A stretch of DNA of 64,000 bases from Microcoleus sp. FACHB-61 (GCA_014695295.1 JACJNY010000078.1:1-64000); one strand, 5' to 3'; shown: positions 35,230 to 45,071, numbered from the stretch's first letter. Numbers and translations: made by a program. Notes: a model not told the origin generated them from the sequence alone.

Positions 35230-35694
35230 TTATCAACTACACCATACAATTAATTAGGAATTAGGCGCCCCGAGGCTTAAAATTGAAATCGGCAATCTCT
35301 AGTTAAGTTTTACCCCATTGGGTAAAGATGACAGTTGATTGCAGCAAAAAGTCGGAATAGCATTTTAGGCCCAGCGCTCTCACCAACCAGGCGTTAGAAG
35401 CAGTTGGCATCCTGTTAGATGCAGCTAGCTAAGGTCTAGTTGGCCGCTGTTTAGGCTACTGCGAGACTATTTTTTTAGAATGCGGGATAGATACTTCTCC
35501 GTAATTGTGGCAGAGTAAAAAAGCACCGGACTCAACTTAGCGGCAACAACCCAGACTATGCCCTGTCAACCCGCTTCTCCCGACTAAAAATCAGGTTGTT
35601 AAGTGCGGCTTGAAATTCCCTAACATTTGCCCTGCTTAGCAAGGGTGCCGTTCTATCTAAGAAGAATACTGAAGTTAACGCGATAGAGATATAT
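35230..35694. other. Gap of 465 bases, no gene seen
   Basis: No frame with family features and no obvious repeat. It ends in AGATATATATGG at the start of the next gene. Confidence 0.5.
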
Positions 35695-35982
35695 ATGGCA
35701 AATAACGATTTTAAAGTGCTTCAAATTATTGAAGCTAAAGGCTGGTATGCCTTTGGTAGTACAAAGCAAAGCCAGCACGTTGAGAGGTGGGTAAGACCTG
35801 TCGTGTGTTGGGTTTTAATAGAAGATAAAAAAAAGCGGCGGATTGTGACTGCTACCGCTAGCTATCAGATCCAGATTGACGACAAAGAAGTCGAGTTTTT
35901 TGCCCACGAAAGCGAAATTCAAGATCTGGAGAGTCTCCCGAAGTCTGTCTCGGTATCGGAATTTCTGAAAACAGAAGGTTGA
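35695..35982 (+). CDS. Small hypothetical protein (95 aa)
   Basis: I do not recognise the family. The protein is compact and soluble, with probable beta strands (VVCWVLIED, RIVTATASYQIQI), a Lys/Arg turn KKKRR and an acidic C-terminal helix. It has a clean ATG and normal codon use, and stands alone between two large gaps. It is probably a real, conserved cyanobacterial gene, but nothing about its role can be read from sequence or neighbours. Confidence 0.6.
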   Translation: MANNDFKVLQIIEAKGWYAFGSTKQSQHVERWVRPVVCWVLIEDKKKRRIVTATASYQIQIDDKEVEFFAHESEIQDLESLPKSVSVSEFLKTEG

Positions 35983-36521
35983 GAGAAGAACAGAAGGAGA
36001 TACTTTAACAAGTTATTAATTATTCCTTAGTGATTCCTTAAACTTGCTATCGGATGCTATTTCAATAGAGGCAGAAGCTCTAGATTGGGGAGAGGGTGAG
36101 GTGGGCACAGGGGGAGAATTTATACTTTTGCCTTGCCGTTGGCCTCTCTAGCCGAATGCCTGAAGTAGCCCAAAAAATAAAGAGGCCGGAAGATTGCAGG
36201 CAATGCCAACGCGCTTCCGACCTTGCTGAATAACAGGGTATGCATATGTTTTTAAAGTATGGCAGGCAAGCTTTTGAGATATCAAGAGGACTATTGCAAT
36301 CACCCACTTTTGCTTTTAGGCTGTGTTTGCGAGGTTCATACTATTTTAGACTGAGAATTTGAAAATTGAGAGGGTGCGAGGGTTACAGGTTAAGGATTCT
36401 AGCTATTTATCTGTAGCGGGTGCTACAAAAAATTGTGGCATTCGCGGACGATCGCACATTCTCGCTAAATTGTTTGCACTCAAAGCTGAAAGTTCGATCG
36501 CCCGCTGCAACTGCTGCGACT
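35983..36521. other. Gap of 539 bases, no gene seen
   Basis: Short overlapping frames on both strands have no family features. The segment contains GATCGCCC/GCGATCG-type sites only, and ends at the P450 stop. Confidence 0.5.
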
Positions 36522-37937
36522 TTAAACCCCACTAGCAACAGGTTCACGCTTCTGCTGCGACATCCGCCGCCCCAGCAGGGCCATCCGCACGCCGCCGGCA
36601 GGCCCTAAAGTCACCCCTCGGCGTTTGGCCTGTACGGGCTTTTTCTCGGCCAATACTAGGTCGAAATCCCGCAAAATGGTTGCCAGCACCAGTTTCATCT
36701 CCAACTGCGCCAGCGCCAAGCCGATACAGCGGCGGCTGCCGCCTCCAAAGGGCAAATACTCGTAAGGCGAGAATTGCCTCTCCAAAAACCGTTCCGGTTT
36801 AAATTGCAGCGGTTCTGGATACAAATCCTCCCGCCTGTGAGTCAAATAAATCGAGCCGACGACAACCGTACCCGGTTCGAGTTGATGTCCCATCAGTTCC
36901 ACGGGCGTGAGAACTTCTCGCGGAAACGTCAGCATTGCCACGGGGTAAATTCGCAGCGTCTCCTGACAAACTGCACTCAGGTAAGGTAAGCGGAAAATCG
37001 TCATGGGGTCGGGATTTTCCCCCAAACTGTCCAATTCTTGCAGCAACTTCTGGCGCACCGAGGGCAAGTGGTGAATCCAGTAAAACGCCCAAGCTAGGGC
37101 CGATGCTGTGGTTTCGTGGCCTGCCAGCAGGAGCGTCATCAACTCGTCGCGCAATTCTTCATTCGTCATTGGTTGCCCGTTTTCGTCGCGCGCGGTCATC
37201 ATTAAGCTGAGAATGTCGGTGCGGCTGGCGTCTGGTTGCTGTCTGCGTTCTTCAATTTCGGCATAGATTAGTTCCTCAATTTTTCGCTGCCGCTGTTTCA
37301 TGCGTCCCCAAGGACTCCAGGGGCCCCAATCTTGCTGCATCCAATTCAGAAACACCATACTCGATCGCAGGGGAGAGTTGGTCATATCGACGACTGAGGC
37401 AAGTAGTGGTCTGAGTGCTTGTAACCGCGGCCCGTCATCCATGCCGAAGACAGCTTGCAAGATTACCCGCATGGTGACTTCCTGCATGGCGCTGCGGGCC
37501 ACAAAAGGTCGATCGACCGACCACTTGCTGGCAACATCTTGAGCGATATCGCAAATTAGTTGGCCGTAATTCCGCATCCGTTCCCCGTGAAAGGGTGGCA
37601 TCAATAATTGGCGCTCGCGTTTGTGCCTTTCTCCTGAGAGGATCATCATGGATTGTTCTCCCACGATCGGTTTGAGAATACTATTCAGGTTGCCTGGAGC
37701 GTGAAGCGCGTTGCTGTTGAGCATCTCCTGGACAGCTTGCGGGTGGTCGATCATCACCAATGGTTCCCCGTTGGTCACTTGAGCTGTGAAAATGTCGCCG
37801 TATTGCTTGGCACATTTATCCATGTATGCCAATGGATCGCTGATCCATTGAATTAGCTGCACGAAGCGGGGGGTTTTGGGGCCGTTAGGTAGTGTCATAG
37901 GAATTACCGGGGTTTGGGTCACAGGACTTAGCAGCAT
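36522..37937 (-). CDS. Cytochrome P450, CYP110-like
   Basis: The 471-residue haem monooxygenase has the I-helix AGHETT motif (about 272-277), ExxR in ETLR (about 326-329), the PERF motif, and the haem loop FGGGSRRCIG with ligand Cys404. The sequence resembles the cyanobacterial CYP110 family, which hydroxylates fatty acids or other lipids; substrate is not known here. There is no membrane anchor, as usual for soluble bacterial P450s, and no ferredoxin reductase nearby. The ATG at 37937 is used; a TTG one codon earlier is not needed. Confidence 0.92.
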   Translation of the reverse strand: MLLSPVTQTPVIPMTLPNGPKTPRFVQLIQWISDPLAYMDKCAKQYGDIFTAQVTNGEPLVMIDHPQAVQEMLNSNALHAPGNLNSILKPIVGEQSMMILSGERHKRERQLLMPPFHGERMRNYGQLICDIAQDVASKWSVDRPFVARSAMQEVTMRVILQAVFGMDDGPRLQALRPLLASVVDMTNSPLRSSMVFLNWMQQDWGPWSPWGRMKQRQRKIEELIYAEIEERRQQPDASRTDILSLMMTARDENGQPMTNEELRDELMTLLLAGHETTASALAWAFYWIHHLPSVRQKLLQELDSLGENPDPMTIFRLPYLSAVCQETLRIYPVAMLTFPREVLTPVELMGHQLEPGTVVVGSIYLTHRREDLYPEPLQFKPERFLERQFSPYEYLPFGGGSRRCIGLALAQLEMKLVLATILRDFDLVLAEKKPVQAKRRGVTLGPAGGVRMALLGRRMSQQKREPVASGV

Positions 37938-38036
37938 CAAAAAACCTCAAAGGGTTTGAAGGTTTGTTCCATCCCTCCCAACCCTGGTTTTTAAGGGGAG
38001 AATTGCGTCAGTCCCATCTCCAATAATTTTAATAGC

Positions 38037-38642
38037 TTATTCTCGAACGGTGCTCAAAATATCCTCTCCAAGCTCTGTAAAACGAACAGTTTTGATTTGC
38101 CAAGGAGCATAACTGGTTAAAGTTTGGCGCACGCCCCCGAACAAACCTAACATCTGACAACTGGACAGATTTTGCAATTTCTGCCGCGAATTTCCGGAGG
38201 CTCGCAGATCCACGGTAGCTATCCCGAAGTCGCGATCGATCTTGAGGCGATAACCAGCCAAACCAAGACTATCGAAAATCTGCTGCTTTAACACTTCATT
38301 AACCGCCGATGACATTAACTGGTTCTCTGGGCCTGTAACAGTTTCCGGCTTCAGAGTTTGACACAAATTATCTACCTTATAAACCGTAACGGTGGCAGTA
38401 TTTTCTGAGACGGCAGCACTGCCTAAAACTGAGGCAACAGAGTTAGAAGGCTGCGTTAATTGACTCGATCGATCGTCAATTTGATGTGCCGTTAGCTGTA
38501 GGTGTCGGAACTGACGGCCGCTTGCTGGGGGTTGGCTCTGGTTTTCGGCCGAGTGAGCTGCATCTGAGCTAGAACAACTGCTAGCGCCGAGCAGAATTAA
38601 TCCAGTTGCTAAATACCCGAACTGTTTGCAGATACGGTTCAT
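38037..38642 (-). CDS. Lipoprotein with GerMN-like domain (201 aa)
   Basis: A signal peptide of lipoprotein type (LLGASSC, Cys at about residue 23) should attach the protein to the outer face of the membrane. The mature part starts with a low-complexity Ser/Asn/Gln linker, then a domain of ~110 residues (VTVYKVDNLCQTL...) with a pattern like GerMN: a strand, a helix-rich AVNEVLKQQIFDSLG and a strand KIDRDFGIATVDL. GerMN domains bind envelope components in other bacteria. This identification is tentative. No partner gene is adjacent. Confidence 0.6.
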   Translation of the reverse strand: MNRICKQFGYLATGLILLGASSCSSSDAAHSAENQSQPPASGRQFRHLQLTAHQIDDRSSQLTQPSNSVASVLGSAAVSENTATVTVYKVDNLCQTLKPETVTGPENQLMSSAVNEVLKQQIFDSLGLAGYRLKIDRDFGIATVDLRASGNSRQKLQNLSSCQMLGLFGGVRQTLTSYAPWQIKTVRFTELGEDILSTVRE

Positions 38643-39297
38643 ACTTTTTAATACTCTACTAAACGTCAGTGTATGGAAGGTAAATTTTGGTAGTAGAAAG
38701 CACTTAATTCCTGATTACACTCACTTAGAAGTATTTCTGGCAGTACGGAGAAGAAAACAAGTTAAGAGTTATTGTTAATACCTTTATTTTAGTGTTTTAT
38801 CGCGTAAAAGGGGTCTTACCCCTCATCTAGGCAACCCTACCGTCTCAGTATCTCAGCAGATAAAGCTAGCGACCCAGAGCGCCGCTGATATCAAATACCT
38901 TGTCAGTGGTGCGATCTACCGTTGCAATTCGAGCCATCCCAAGGTCTGAAATGAAAAGCCTCTTTCCGGTTTGCGACAGCCTGCGTTTGATTAGTAGTAA
39001 TGGGCACAGAATTTAGACTTGCGCGCGCATTTTAAGCTCGCCTTCGGCGCGGTTAGAGGTCATGCGCAAGTCGCGAACAATATCAGGACTTACGCATCAA
39101 GACCAAAGAAACCGGGTTTTTTAACCAGGCATAAGGGCTGTAACGAAGTATTTTCGTAAGAAAACCTGGTTTCTGGTCAAGTCGCGAATAACATACTTCC
39201 GAAGTCAGCGGATCTCTAACGAACTGGCGCGTCAACGATGTTATCGCAGCATTTGGTGATTTTTGTGCCGAATCGCATCAAAAAGAGTGAAAACATC
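38643..39297. other. Gap before the COP23 operon with inverted repeat, no gene seen
   Basis: About 655 bases. Near 39105-39175, arms GAAACCGGGTTTTTTAACC and a complementary AAACCTGGTTTCTGGTC form an inverted repeat related to those at 17480 and 23219. The promoter of the COP23 operon should be here but was not identified. Confidence 0.55.
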
Positions 39298-39864
39298 ATG
39301 AAACAAGAATTATTAACAAAAGTTTTGGTGGCAACAGCGATCGCCCTCAGCGGCCTGACGGTTGCTTCTCAACCGAGTTATGCTCAGCGAGCACCGGGGG
39401 AAAGTGGATTTTGGTGCAGCACCTCGACCGGTGCGCCGGTGACGGTGTACCAAAACCCTCAAGGTGCCGTAGAGCCTTGGATTGAGTGGACTTCGCATTA
39501 TTTCTCCGGTTCTGGCTACGATCCGGCAACTCGGTGCCAATTAGTGAGTCAACGCCTCGAAACCTATCGCCGCCAACGGGTTCTCAAGTATATTACTGCG
39601 GGCCGGATGAACGGCCAGAACGTCATCTGCACGGCGAACCAAGTCAATGGGCTGTGTCAAAATTTGATTTATACCCTCAGGCCCGGCCAAGACCCGATCG
39701 GCTCTTTGTATAATTTGTTGGCTTGGCGACAAGGACAGGTCGGTATGCCCTCTGTGGCTGAAAGCAGTAAAATTCCTTACATTGATGTCAGGGAGAAGCT
39801 AGGGGAAAACACTGCTGATGGGGCGCAACTGCCCCCTTTTTCCCCGCTGTCCGCACTGCCTTAA
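39298..39864 (+). CDS. COP23-domain protein, exported (188 aa)
   Basis: COP23 is a small protein first described from an abundance rhythm in Cyanothece; the domain is cyanobacterial and of unknown function. The start at 39298 gives a normal Sec signal peptide (MKQELLTKVLVATAIALS, cleaved after SYA) where the longer frame from 39238 would not. The domain (about residues 38-170) has FWCSTSTGAPVTVYQNPQG, WIEW, a Cys-rich stretch with RCQLVSQRLETYRR and the TLRPGQDPIGSL segment. Four Cys suggest two disulfides outside the cytoplasm. The same domain is fused to a protease two genes downstream. Confidence 0.85.
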   Translation: MKQELLTKVLVATAIALSGLTVASQPSYAQRAPGESGFWCSTSTGAPVTVYQNPQGAVEPWIEWTSHYFSGSGYDPATRCQLVSQRLETYRRQRVLKYITAGRMNGQNVICTANQVNGLCQNLIYTLRPGQDPIGSLYNLLAWRQGQVGMPSVAESSKIPYIDVREKLGENTADGAQLPPFSPLSALP

Positions 39865-39902
39865 ATATTGGCAAATTTTCCATCCCATCGCCAATTCCGG
39901 GG

Positions 39903-40535
39903 GTGGATGTGGAAAACTTGGCGCGTCAAACAGCGGTACGCATCCAGACGGGGAAATCTTTTGGTTCGGGGACGATCGTCCGGCGACAGGGGCAAACCTA
40001 TACCGTGCTGACTAACTGGCACGTTGTGGCGATCGTCCGGGGCGATCGGACTATTGTCACCGGCGACGGTCTCCTCCACCGACCGCTGGGAGTTCCGAGG
40101 CGGTTGGGCGATATCGATCTGGCGATCGTTGAGTTTCGCAGCGCGATCGAGTATAAAGTAGCACCGATTAGCGCCGAGCCTGCAGCGGTGGGAGAGCCGC
40201 TGCTCGCGGCCGGATTCCCTGTCGGTGCTGAGGAGTTGGCTGTAGCGCGGGGGTTCGTAGAACTGCTGCCGCCCAAATCGTTGCCTCAAGGTTATAGCTT
40301 GGGCTATACAAATGAGGTTAAAATCGGTATGAGTGGCGGCCCGATTTTTAATGCCAAAGGTTTCTTGGTTGGGATTAACGGTCGAGGCAAGTATCGAGAT
40401 CCAGACTTTGGAGTCTATGCTTTTGAAGATGGAAGTGAACCGACAGCGGAATTATTGGAAAAAATGGTTAAATCCAGTTGGGGAATTCCTATCAGTATAT
40501 ATTGGCAGTTCGTCTCGTCTCATCTAGGGAGTTAG
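39903..40535 (+). CDS. Trypsin-like serine protease (210 aa)
   Basis: The protein has a full chymotrypsin-fold triad: His40 in NWHVV, Asp72 in GDIDLAIVEF, and Ser144 in GMSGGP. It is short, without PDZ domain, like stand-alone members near HhoA. From the GTG start there is no signal peptide, although its neighbours are exported; the frame is open further upstream without a good start, so the N-terminus could be longer or damaged. It lies 38 bases after the COP23 gene and 2 bases before the fusion gene. It probably belongs to the same operon. Confidence 0.85.
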   Translation: MDVENLARQTAVRIQTGKSFGSGTIVRRQGQTYTVLTNWHVVAIVRGDRTIVTGDGLLHRPLGVPRRLGDIDLAIVEFRSAIEYKVAPISAEPAAVGEPLLAAGFPVGAEELAVARGFVELLPPKSLPQGYSLGYTNEVKIGMSGGPIFNAKGFLVGINGRGKYRDPDFGVYAFEDGSEPTAELLEKMVKSSWGIPISIYWQFVSSHLGS

Positions 40536-40537
40536 CG

Positions 40538-41776
40538 ATGAATTCGTGGGGTTTGCGGTTTGACGCGCTGACAATCATCTTGAGCGGTGCAATAACGGTG
40601 GCTGCGGTTGTGGGCGAACCATATGCTGCTTGTGCCAAAACAGCCCAAGAAATTGCCCAGCTAGCGATGTTAACAACGGTGGAAGTTAACAATACGCTGG
40701 GTTTTTCTGCTAGTGGCTCAGGAGTAATTATTGCTAAACAGGGCAACATTTACACTGTTCTGACGGCGAATCACGTAGTGGCAAGCCTCGCCCAAGAATA
40801 CAGCATTCGCACTCATTTAGAGAAAAATTATACAGCCATCAGAATACAGCGGCTGGCGAAAAACGACCGGGATATAGACTTAGCTTTGATACAGTTTCAC
40901 AGCCGAGAACAGTATCCAGTAGCCCCAATAGGCGAGTCGGAACGTGCTGTGGTCGGTTCTACTATTTACGTCGCTGGCTATCCGCTGCCCATCGCCTATG
41001 GATCTGAAAGAAAACAGGAGTTTACTGCTGGTATTATCTCTTCTCGCCTCGATCGCGCATCATCGGGGTACGGACTGCGCTATCAAGCTGTGACCAGGCG
41101 CGGCATGAGCGGCGGGCCTGTATTTGATGCTGATGGTAGAGTTGTGGGAATTCACGGCCAGGGAGATACTGTCGGCACAGTGATGAGCCAGTGGACCGGT
41201 CAGATGGAGGAGATTAAAACCGGGTTGAATGCAGCAATCCCGATCGATGCTTTTACGGCGTTGCTATCACAAACTAAGCCTAGCGGGTTTGATATTCTCA
41301 GCAATATTTCTATCAACCGGGCCTCTAGCCAAAGCCAACAGAACCTCGGTCAGGGAGGCTTTGTGTGCGATACCTCGACGGGCGAGCCGGTGACTGTGTA
41401 TCAAAATCCCCAAGGGTTCAGGGAGCCTTGGATTCGCTGGAATTCTAATTTCTTTTCTAGTTCTGGCTACGATCCTCTGACTCGCTGCAAACAAGTGACT
41501 CAGCGCCTGGAAAATTACAGTCGCAACCAACAGCTAAATTATGTAACTGTCGGTATAGTCAACAATCAGAAAGCGATTTGCACTAGCAGCCGTGTTAACG
41601 GGCCTTGCGAAGGTTTGATCTACACCCTCCGCCGCGATCAAGATCCTGCTCCTGCACTCAGCAGTTTTTTTGTTTGGCTTACTAATCAGAAGGCTAGACC
41701 TTCTCTTTTTGAAAGCAGCACTGTGATTTATATTAATGTCGGAGAACGGCTGGGGTTAGAGATTAGCGAACCCTAG
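40538..41776 (+). CDS. Trypsin-like protease fused to a COP23 domain (412 aa)
   Basis: An N-terminal hydrophobic stretch (about 10-30) acts as signal peptide. The protease domain (about 35-245) has His79 in ANHVV, Asp in DRDIDLAL, and Ser191 in GMSGGP. After a linker, a COP23 domain (about 270-405) closes the protein: FVCDTSTGEPVTVYQNPQG and matching segments. The ATG at 40538 (2 bases after the preceding stop, with AGGGAG before it) is preferred to a longer frame from 40478. The protein joins in one chain what the two upstream genes encode separately, which is strong evidence that COP23 and the protease act together. Confidence 0.88.
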   Translation: MNSWGLRFDALTIILSGAITVAAVVGEPYAACAKTAQEIAQLAMLTTVEVNNTLGFSASGSGVIIAKQGNIYTVLTANHVVASLAQEYSIRTHLEKNYTAIRIQRLAKNDRDIDLALIQFHSREQYPVAPIGESERAVVGSTIYVAGYPLPIAYGSERKQEFTAGIISSRLDRASSGYGLRYQAVTRRGMSGGPVFDADGRVVGIHGQGDTVGTVMSQWTGQMEEIKTGLNAAIPIDAFTALLSQTKPSGFDILSNISINRASSQSQQNLGQGGFVCDTSTGEPVTVYQNPQGFREPWIRWNSNFFSSSGYDPLTRCKQVTQRLENYSRNQQLNYVTVGIVNNQKAICTSSRVNGPCEGLIYTLRRDQDPAPALSSFFVWLTNQKARPSLFESSTVIYINVGERLGLEISEP

Positions 41777-41973
41777 GTGGTACGCAGCAAGGATTTTTTT
41801 CTTTGGCGGAATTACCCCGATTATATTGTTGAAATACCCGGCGCTCTCAGCGTCAAATTTGAGATATTTTAATTATTTATCATTCCAGATAGCAGAAGTG
41901 ATGATTTTTTGCAACAAGAAAGCTATAAAATTACTGTTACATTAATCTAATTCAAAATTTTCAGGTATAAAGC

Positions 41974-44214
41974 ATGACTGCAACTACGCCGAAGGCAACG
42001 TCAGCAATTCCCAGTTTTTGCGAAGGAATCCAGTATTTCTCCGAGAGTGTGCCGGGTTTTGAGACTTACGGGAAAGCACCTGCGATCGCCGAGGGGAGCA
42101 AGTCGATCGCCGATCCTGCCGATCCCGTCGCCGTCTTTCAAACGATGCTGGGAGCAGACGCCCTGCGCTACCTGACGCTGCAAGTTACCGCCAGCAAGGC
42201 ATCGGGACATCCGGGGGGTTTTGCTAGCCAAGCTGAGGCTTATGCCGCTTTGGTGATGCTCGGACACAAGAACATTGTCACCGAAGTCGGCCATCACGCG
42301 CCAGGATTTTACAGCGCCATGTTTCTCGATCGATCTTTGGAGGATATGGGAATTGTTAACGTGCAGCAAGTGCGCGATAAATTCCGAGAAAAAGACGGTT
42401 TGTTAGGACATCTTTCCGGTTTCATTCCCGGCCTTTTAGCACCGGCAGGTCCCCTCGGACAAGGGCAGCATTTCGCAATGGCTGGAGCGCTTTTGCACCG
42501 CGAAAAACTGTTTGCTTTCACAATGGGCGACGGCGGCATGGGCGAACCCTATCCGATGAGCAGCATGGCGCATTTCCACACTGCTTATCCCAGCGTTACT
42601 AACTTTTTGCCTGTGTTGGTTTGGAACGGATATTCTCAGGAACATCACAGCATGGTTTCGACTAAAACTAATGCTGAAATGATTGCTTATTGGCAAGGCA
42701 ACGGTTTTGAAGAAGTTATCTTAGTTGATGCTAAGGAATTTGACGATAAAAATCAACCGGAAGATTATGTTGACAGCACTGCTTTTTCGCTCGAACAGCG
42801 CATGGCATTTACCAAAGCTGTTTTACAAGGAGTTGACAAAGCGGCAAAATCTGCTTTCGGCGGCAAATTAACGGTGTTTATTATCAAACAGTTGAAAGGT
42901 GCCGGCGTCCACGCGCGCGGAGCAAAATCTCACAACCTTTATCCGAAAGATACGCTGGATGCTCCGCACATTATCAGTGCTTTAAAAGAGCGCGCTTTGA
43001 CTGCTGCTGCTTGGGAGTTGGTGCGGACAAATTGCGAGCGTGCGGGCGGCGGGCCGGCGGCGAAAACAGTTGTTACTGAGTTTACATTGCCGCTGGCAGA
43101 TTTAGGCGAATTGCCTTTAGAAGAATTTGCAGTTGGGGGAGAACCGAAGATTTCGACAACAGCAATGGGGGTTTTGGTAGGGAAAGTGGGCGAGCGCGAT
43201 CGTACTTTTCTTGTCACTAATGCTGACGGCAATGAAGCATCGGCAATTGCCAATATCAACCAAGCTCTTAAGATTATTCACCCGACGACAGATGACCTGT
43301 ACAATCAATCGCCAAACGGTCAAGTTTACGAACCTTTGAGCGAAGATGCTTGCGCTGGTTTAGCCGTAGGTTTATCGCTATTTGGAGCGCGGAGTTTGTG
43401 GTGTTCCTACGAATCTTTTGCGATCAACGGTTTACCAATTTGGCAAACTGTAACCCAAGCAATGGCAGAATTGCGCCGTCCAACTCCGGCAACTGTCACA
43501 TTATTTACAGCGGGTGCATTGGAACAAGGCCGCAACGGTTGGACGCACCAGCGGCCGGAAATTGAGGCTTATTTTGCGGCGATGATGCGGAACGGAAATG
43601 TGTTTCCTTTGTTTCCACCGGATGCTAACAGCATTCAAGCTTGTTATGAGTGGGCTTTGACTGCTAAAAATAAGGGAGTTGTGATTACTGCAAGCAAGTC
43701 GCCGCTGCCAATTCGCACTACTTTTGAACAGAATCGCCAAGGTTTGCAAGACGGTGCAATAGTGCTGCACGAAGTCGATTCTCCCCAAGCTCCCCACAAT
43801 CAAGGGGGGAGCAAGAAAGTTGTGTTTGCAGTTGTCGGCGACATGACTTTAATGCCAGTGTTTGAAGCGGCGGCATTTTTAGAAACAGAAGGCATTGGAG
43901 TGCGGATTGTTTCTGTTGTGAATCCCCGGCGTTTGTACCGTCAAGGCGATGTTGCTTGGGATACTTGTTCGGAAGCTGACGGCGGCTTTTTGAGCGATGA
44001 GAAATTTGCCGAATTGTTTGGTGGAGATGCCTTGATTGGCGTGACAGGCGGTGCTTCTGGGATGTTGGAACCAGTGATGCTCCGCAGCAATTGCAAGCGG
44101 GATACTTTCGCTTGGAAGCGGGGGGAAACTACTGCTAGTGCGGGTCAGTTGATGGCGTTTAATGGGTTGACTGCTGAGGCGTTGACTAAAAGGGCGATCG
44201 AGCTAGTTCATTAA
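41974..44214 (+). CDS. Phosphoketolase/transketolase-like TPP enzyme (746 aa)
   Basis: The protein has the thiamine-diphosphate motif GDGGMGEPYPM...WNGY (about 188-218) and the general plan of phosphoketolase/transketolase-type enzymes: N-terminal TPP domain, pyrimidine-binding domain, C-terminal domain. I recognise the start and the SGHPGGFASQAEAYAALVMLG stretch as a cyanobacterial family annotated loosely as transketolase. It would split or move two- or three-carbon ketol units in sugar phosphate metabolism; which reaction is not clear. A palindromic repeat in frame near residue 606 adds PQAPHNQGGSK. The gene is alone in its transcript. Confidence 0.8.
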   Translation: MTATTPKATSAIPSFCEGIQYFSESVPGFETYGKAPAIAEGSKSIADPADPVAVFQTMLGADALRYLTLQVTASKASGHPGGFASQAEAYAALVMLGHKNIVTEVGHHAPGFYSAMFLDRSLEDMGIVNVQQVRDKFREKDGLLGHLSGFIPGLLAPAGPLGQGQHFAMAGALLHREKLFAFTMGDGGMGEPYPMSSMAHFHTAYPSVTNFLPVLVWNGYSQEHHSMVSTKTNAEMIAYWQGNGFEEVILVDAKEFDDKNQPEDYVDSTAFSLEQRMAFTKAVLQGVDKAAKSAFGGKLTVFIIKQLKGAGVHARGAKSHNLYPKDTLDAPHIISALKERALTAAAWELVRTNCERAGGGPAAKTVVTEFTLPLADLGELPLEEFAVGGEPKISTTAMGVLVGKVGERDRTFLVTNADGNEASAIANINQALKIIHPTTDDLYNQSPNGQVYEPLSEDACAGLAVGLSLFGARSLWCSYESFAINGLPIWQTVTQAMAELRRPTPATVTLFTAGALEQGRNGWTHQRPEIEAYFAAMMRNGNVFPLFPPDANSIQACYEWALTAKNKGVVITASKSPLPIRTTFEQNRQGLQDGAIVLHEVDSPQAPHNQGGSKKVVFAVVGDMTLMPVFEAAAFLETEGIGVRIVSVVNPRRLYRQGDVAWDTCSEADGGFLSDEKFAELFGGDALIGVTGGASGMLEPVMLRSNCKRDTFAWKRGETTASAGQLMAFNGLTAEALTKRAIELVH
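43789..43812 (+). repeat. In-frame palindrome in the TPP enzyme gene
   Basis: GCTCCCC, ACAATCAA, GGGGGGAGC: an intergenic-type hairpin, close to those at 11465 and 22285, translated as part of SPQAPHNQGGSKK. It lies between two conserved strands, probably in a surface loop. Confidence 0.6.
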
Positions 44215-44292
44215 GTTAGAATGTGAGTGAATGCCCCTGCCTGGTTTGTGCTGGGTAGGGGCTAGTAATATTCAATTAGGATGGTGATACCT

Positions 44293-44892
44293 ATGACGGC
44301 AAAAATTTTAGAAGAAATAGGTACGCTTGCAGAACAGCGATTGATTCTCCCCGGTTATTATACTTGGGAGCAATTTGAGGATCTCGAATCTTTGATGGCC
44401 GACTCTCCGGGTTTGCGGATAACTTATCTTGATGGGTGGATCGAGTTTATGACAGTGGGCGAAGCACATGAAAGCTTTAAAAAAGCGATCGCTATATTAC
44501 TGGAAGCATACTTTTTTGAACTCGGAATTGAATTCTTTCCTGTAGGGAGTGCAACTCGCAGAGACCGGGCAAGAGATGTATCATTTGAACCAGACGAGTC
44601 TTATTATATAGGTTCAAGAAAAGAGCATCCCGATTTAGCCGTGGAAGTAACGATGACTAGCGGTAGCACAAATAAACTAGCTAAATATCTGCGGCTTCGC
44701 ATTGCTGAAGTTTGGTTTTGGGAAAATGATCGGCTTGCTGTCTATCGGCTGCGAGAGGATGATTACGAGCAAGTTTCAAGAAGTGAGTTTTTGCCGGAGT
44801 TGGATTTAGCATTGTTGGTACGCTGCGTTTTAATGCCTTCAATAATTGAGGCAAGGACAGAGTTTCTTAATGGGGTTAGGCAAGTGGGTTGA
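44293..44892 (+). CDS. Uma2-family nuclease-like protein (199 aa)
   Basis: Uma2 (DUF820) proteins are very common in cyanobacteria and have a PD-(D/E)XK nuclease fold. Here the expected residues are in GWIEFM (Glu), PDLAVEV (Asp and Glu) and the following TSGSTNKLAKY with Lys. They are often found singly and their biological role is not established. The ATG at 44293 has AGGA 12 bases upstream; the ATG at 44281 would leave no room for a ribosome-binding site. No toxin, antitoxin or restriction gene is adjacent. Confidence 0.85.
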   Translation: MTAKILEEIGTLAEQRLILPGYYTWEQFEDLESLMADSPGLRITYLDGWIEFMTVGEAHESFKKAIAILLEAYFFELGIEFFPVGSATRRDRARDVSFEPDESYYIGSRKEHPDLAVEVTMTSGSTNKLAKYLRLRIAEVWFWENDRLAVYRLREDDYEQVSRSEFLPELDLALLVRCVLMPSIIEARTEFLNGVRQVG

Positions 44893-45071
44893 ATGCTGAG
44901 GAGTTGGTAAAAAGTGCGATCGTCTACGAGGGCTTCGCTAACGACTTGATTGGTTAAGCTAAAACGTGACAGACAACCATTGGCTCTTACAAACAACTTT
45001 TGCGCGATCGGCTCCAACGATTGGTTAGACTTGTAGGTGTAAAGTTACTAAATTATTTCTATCTCTCTTCC

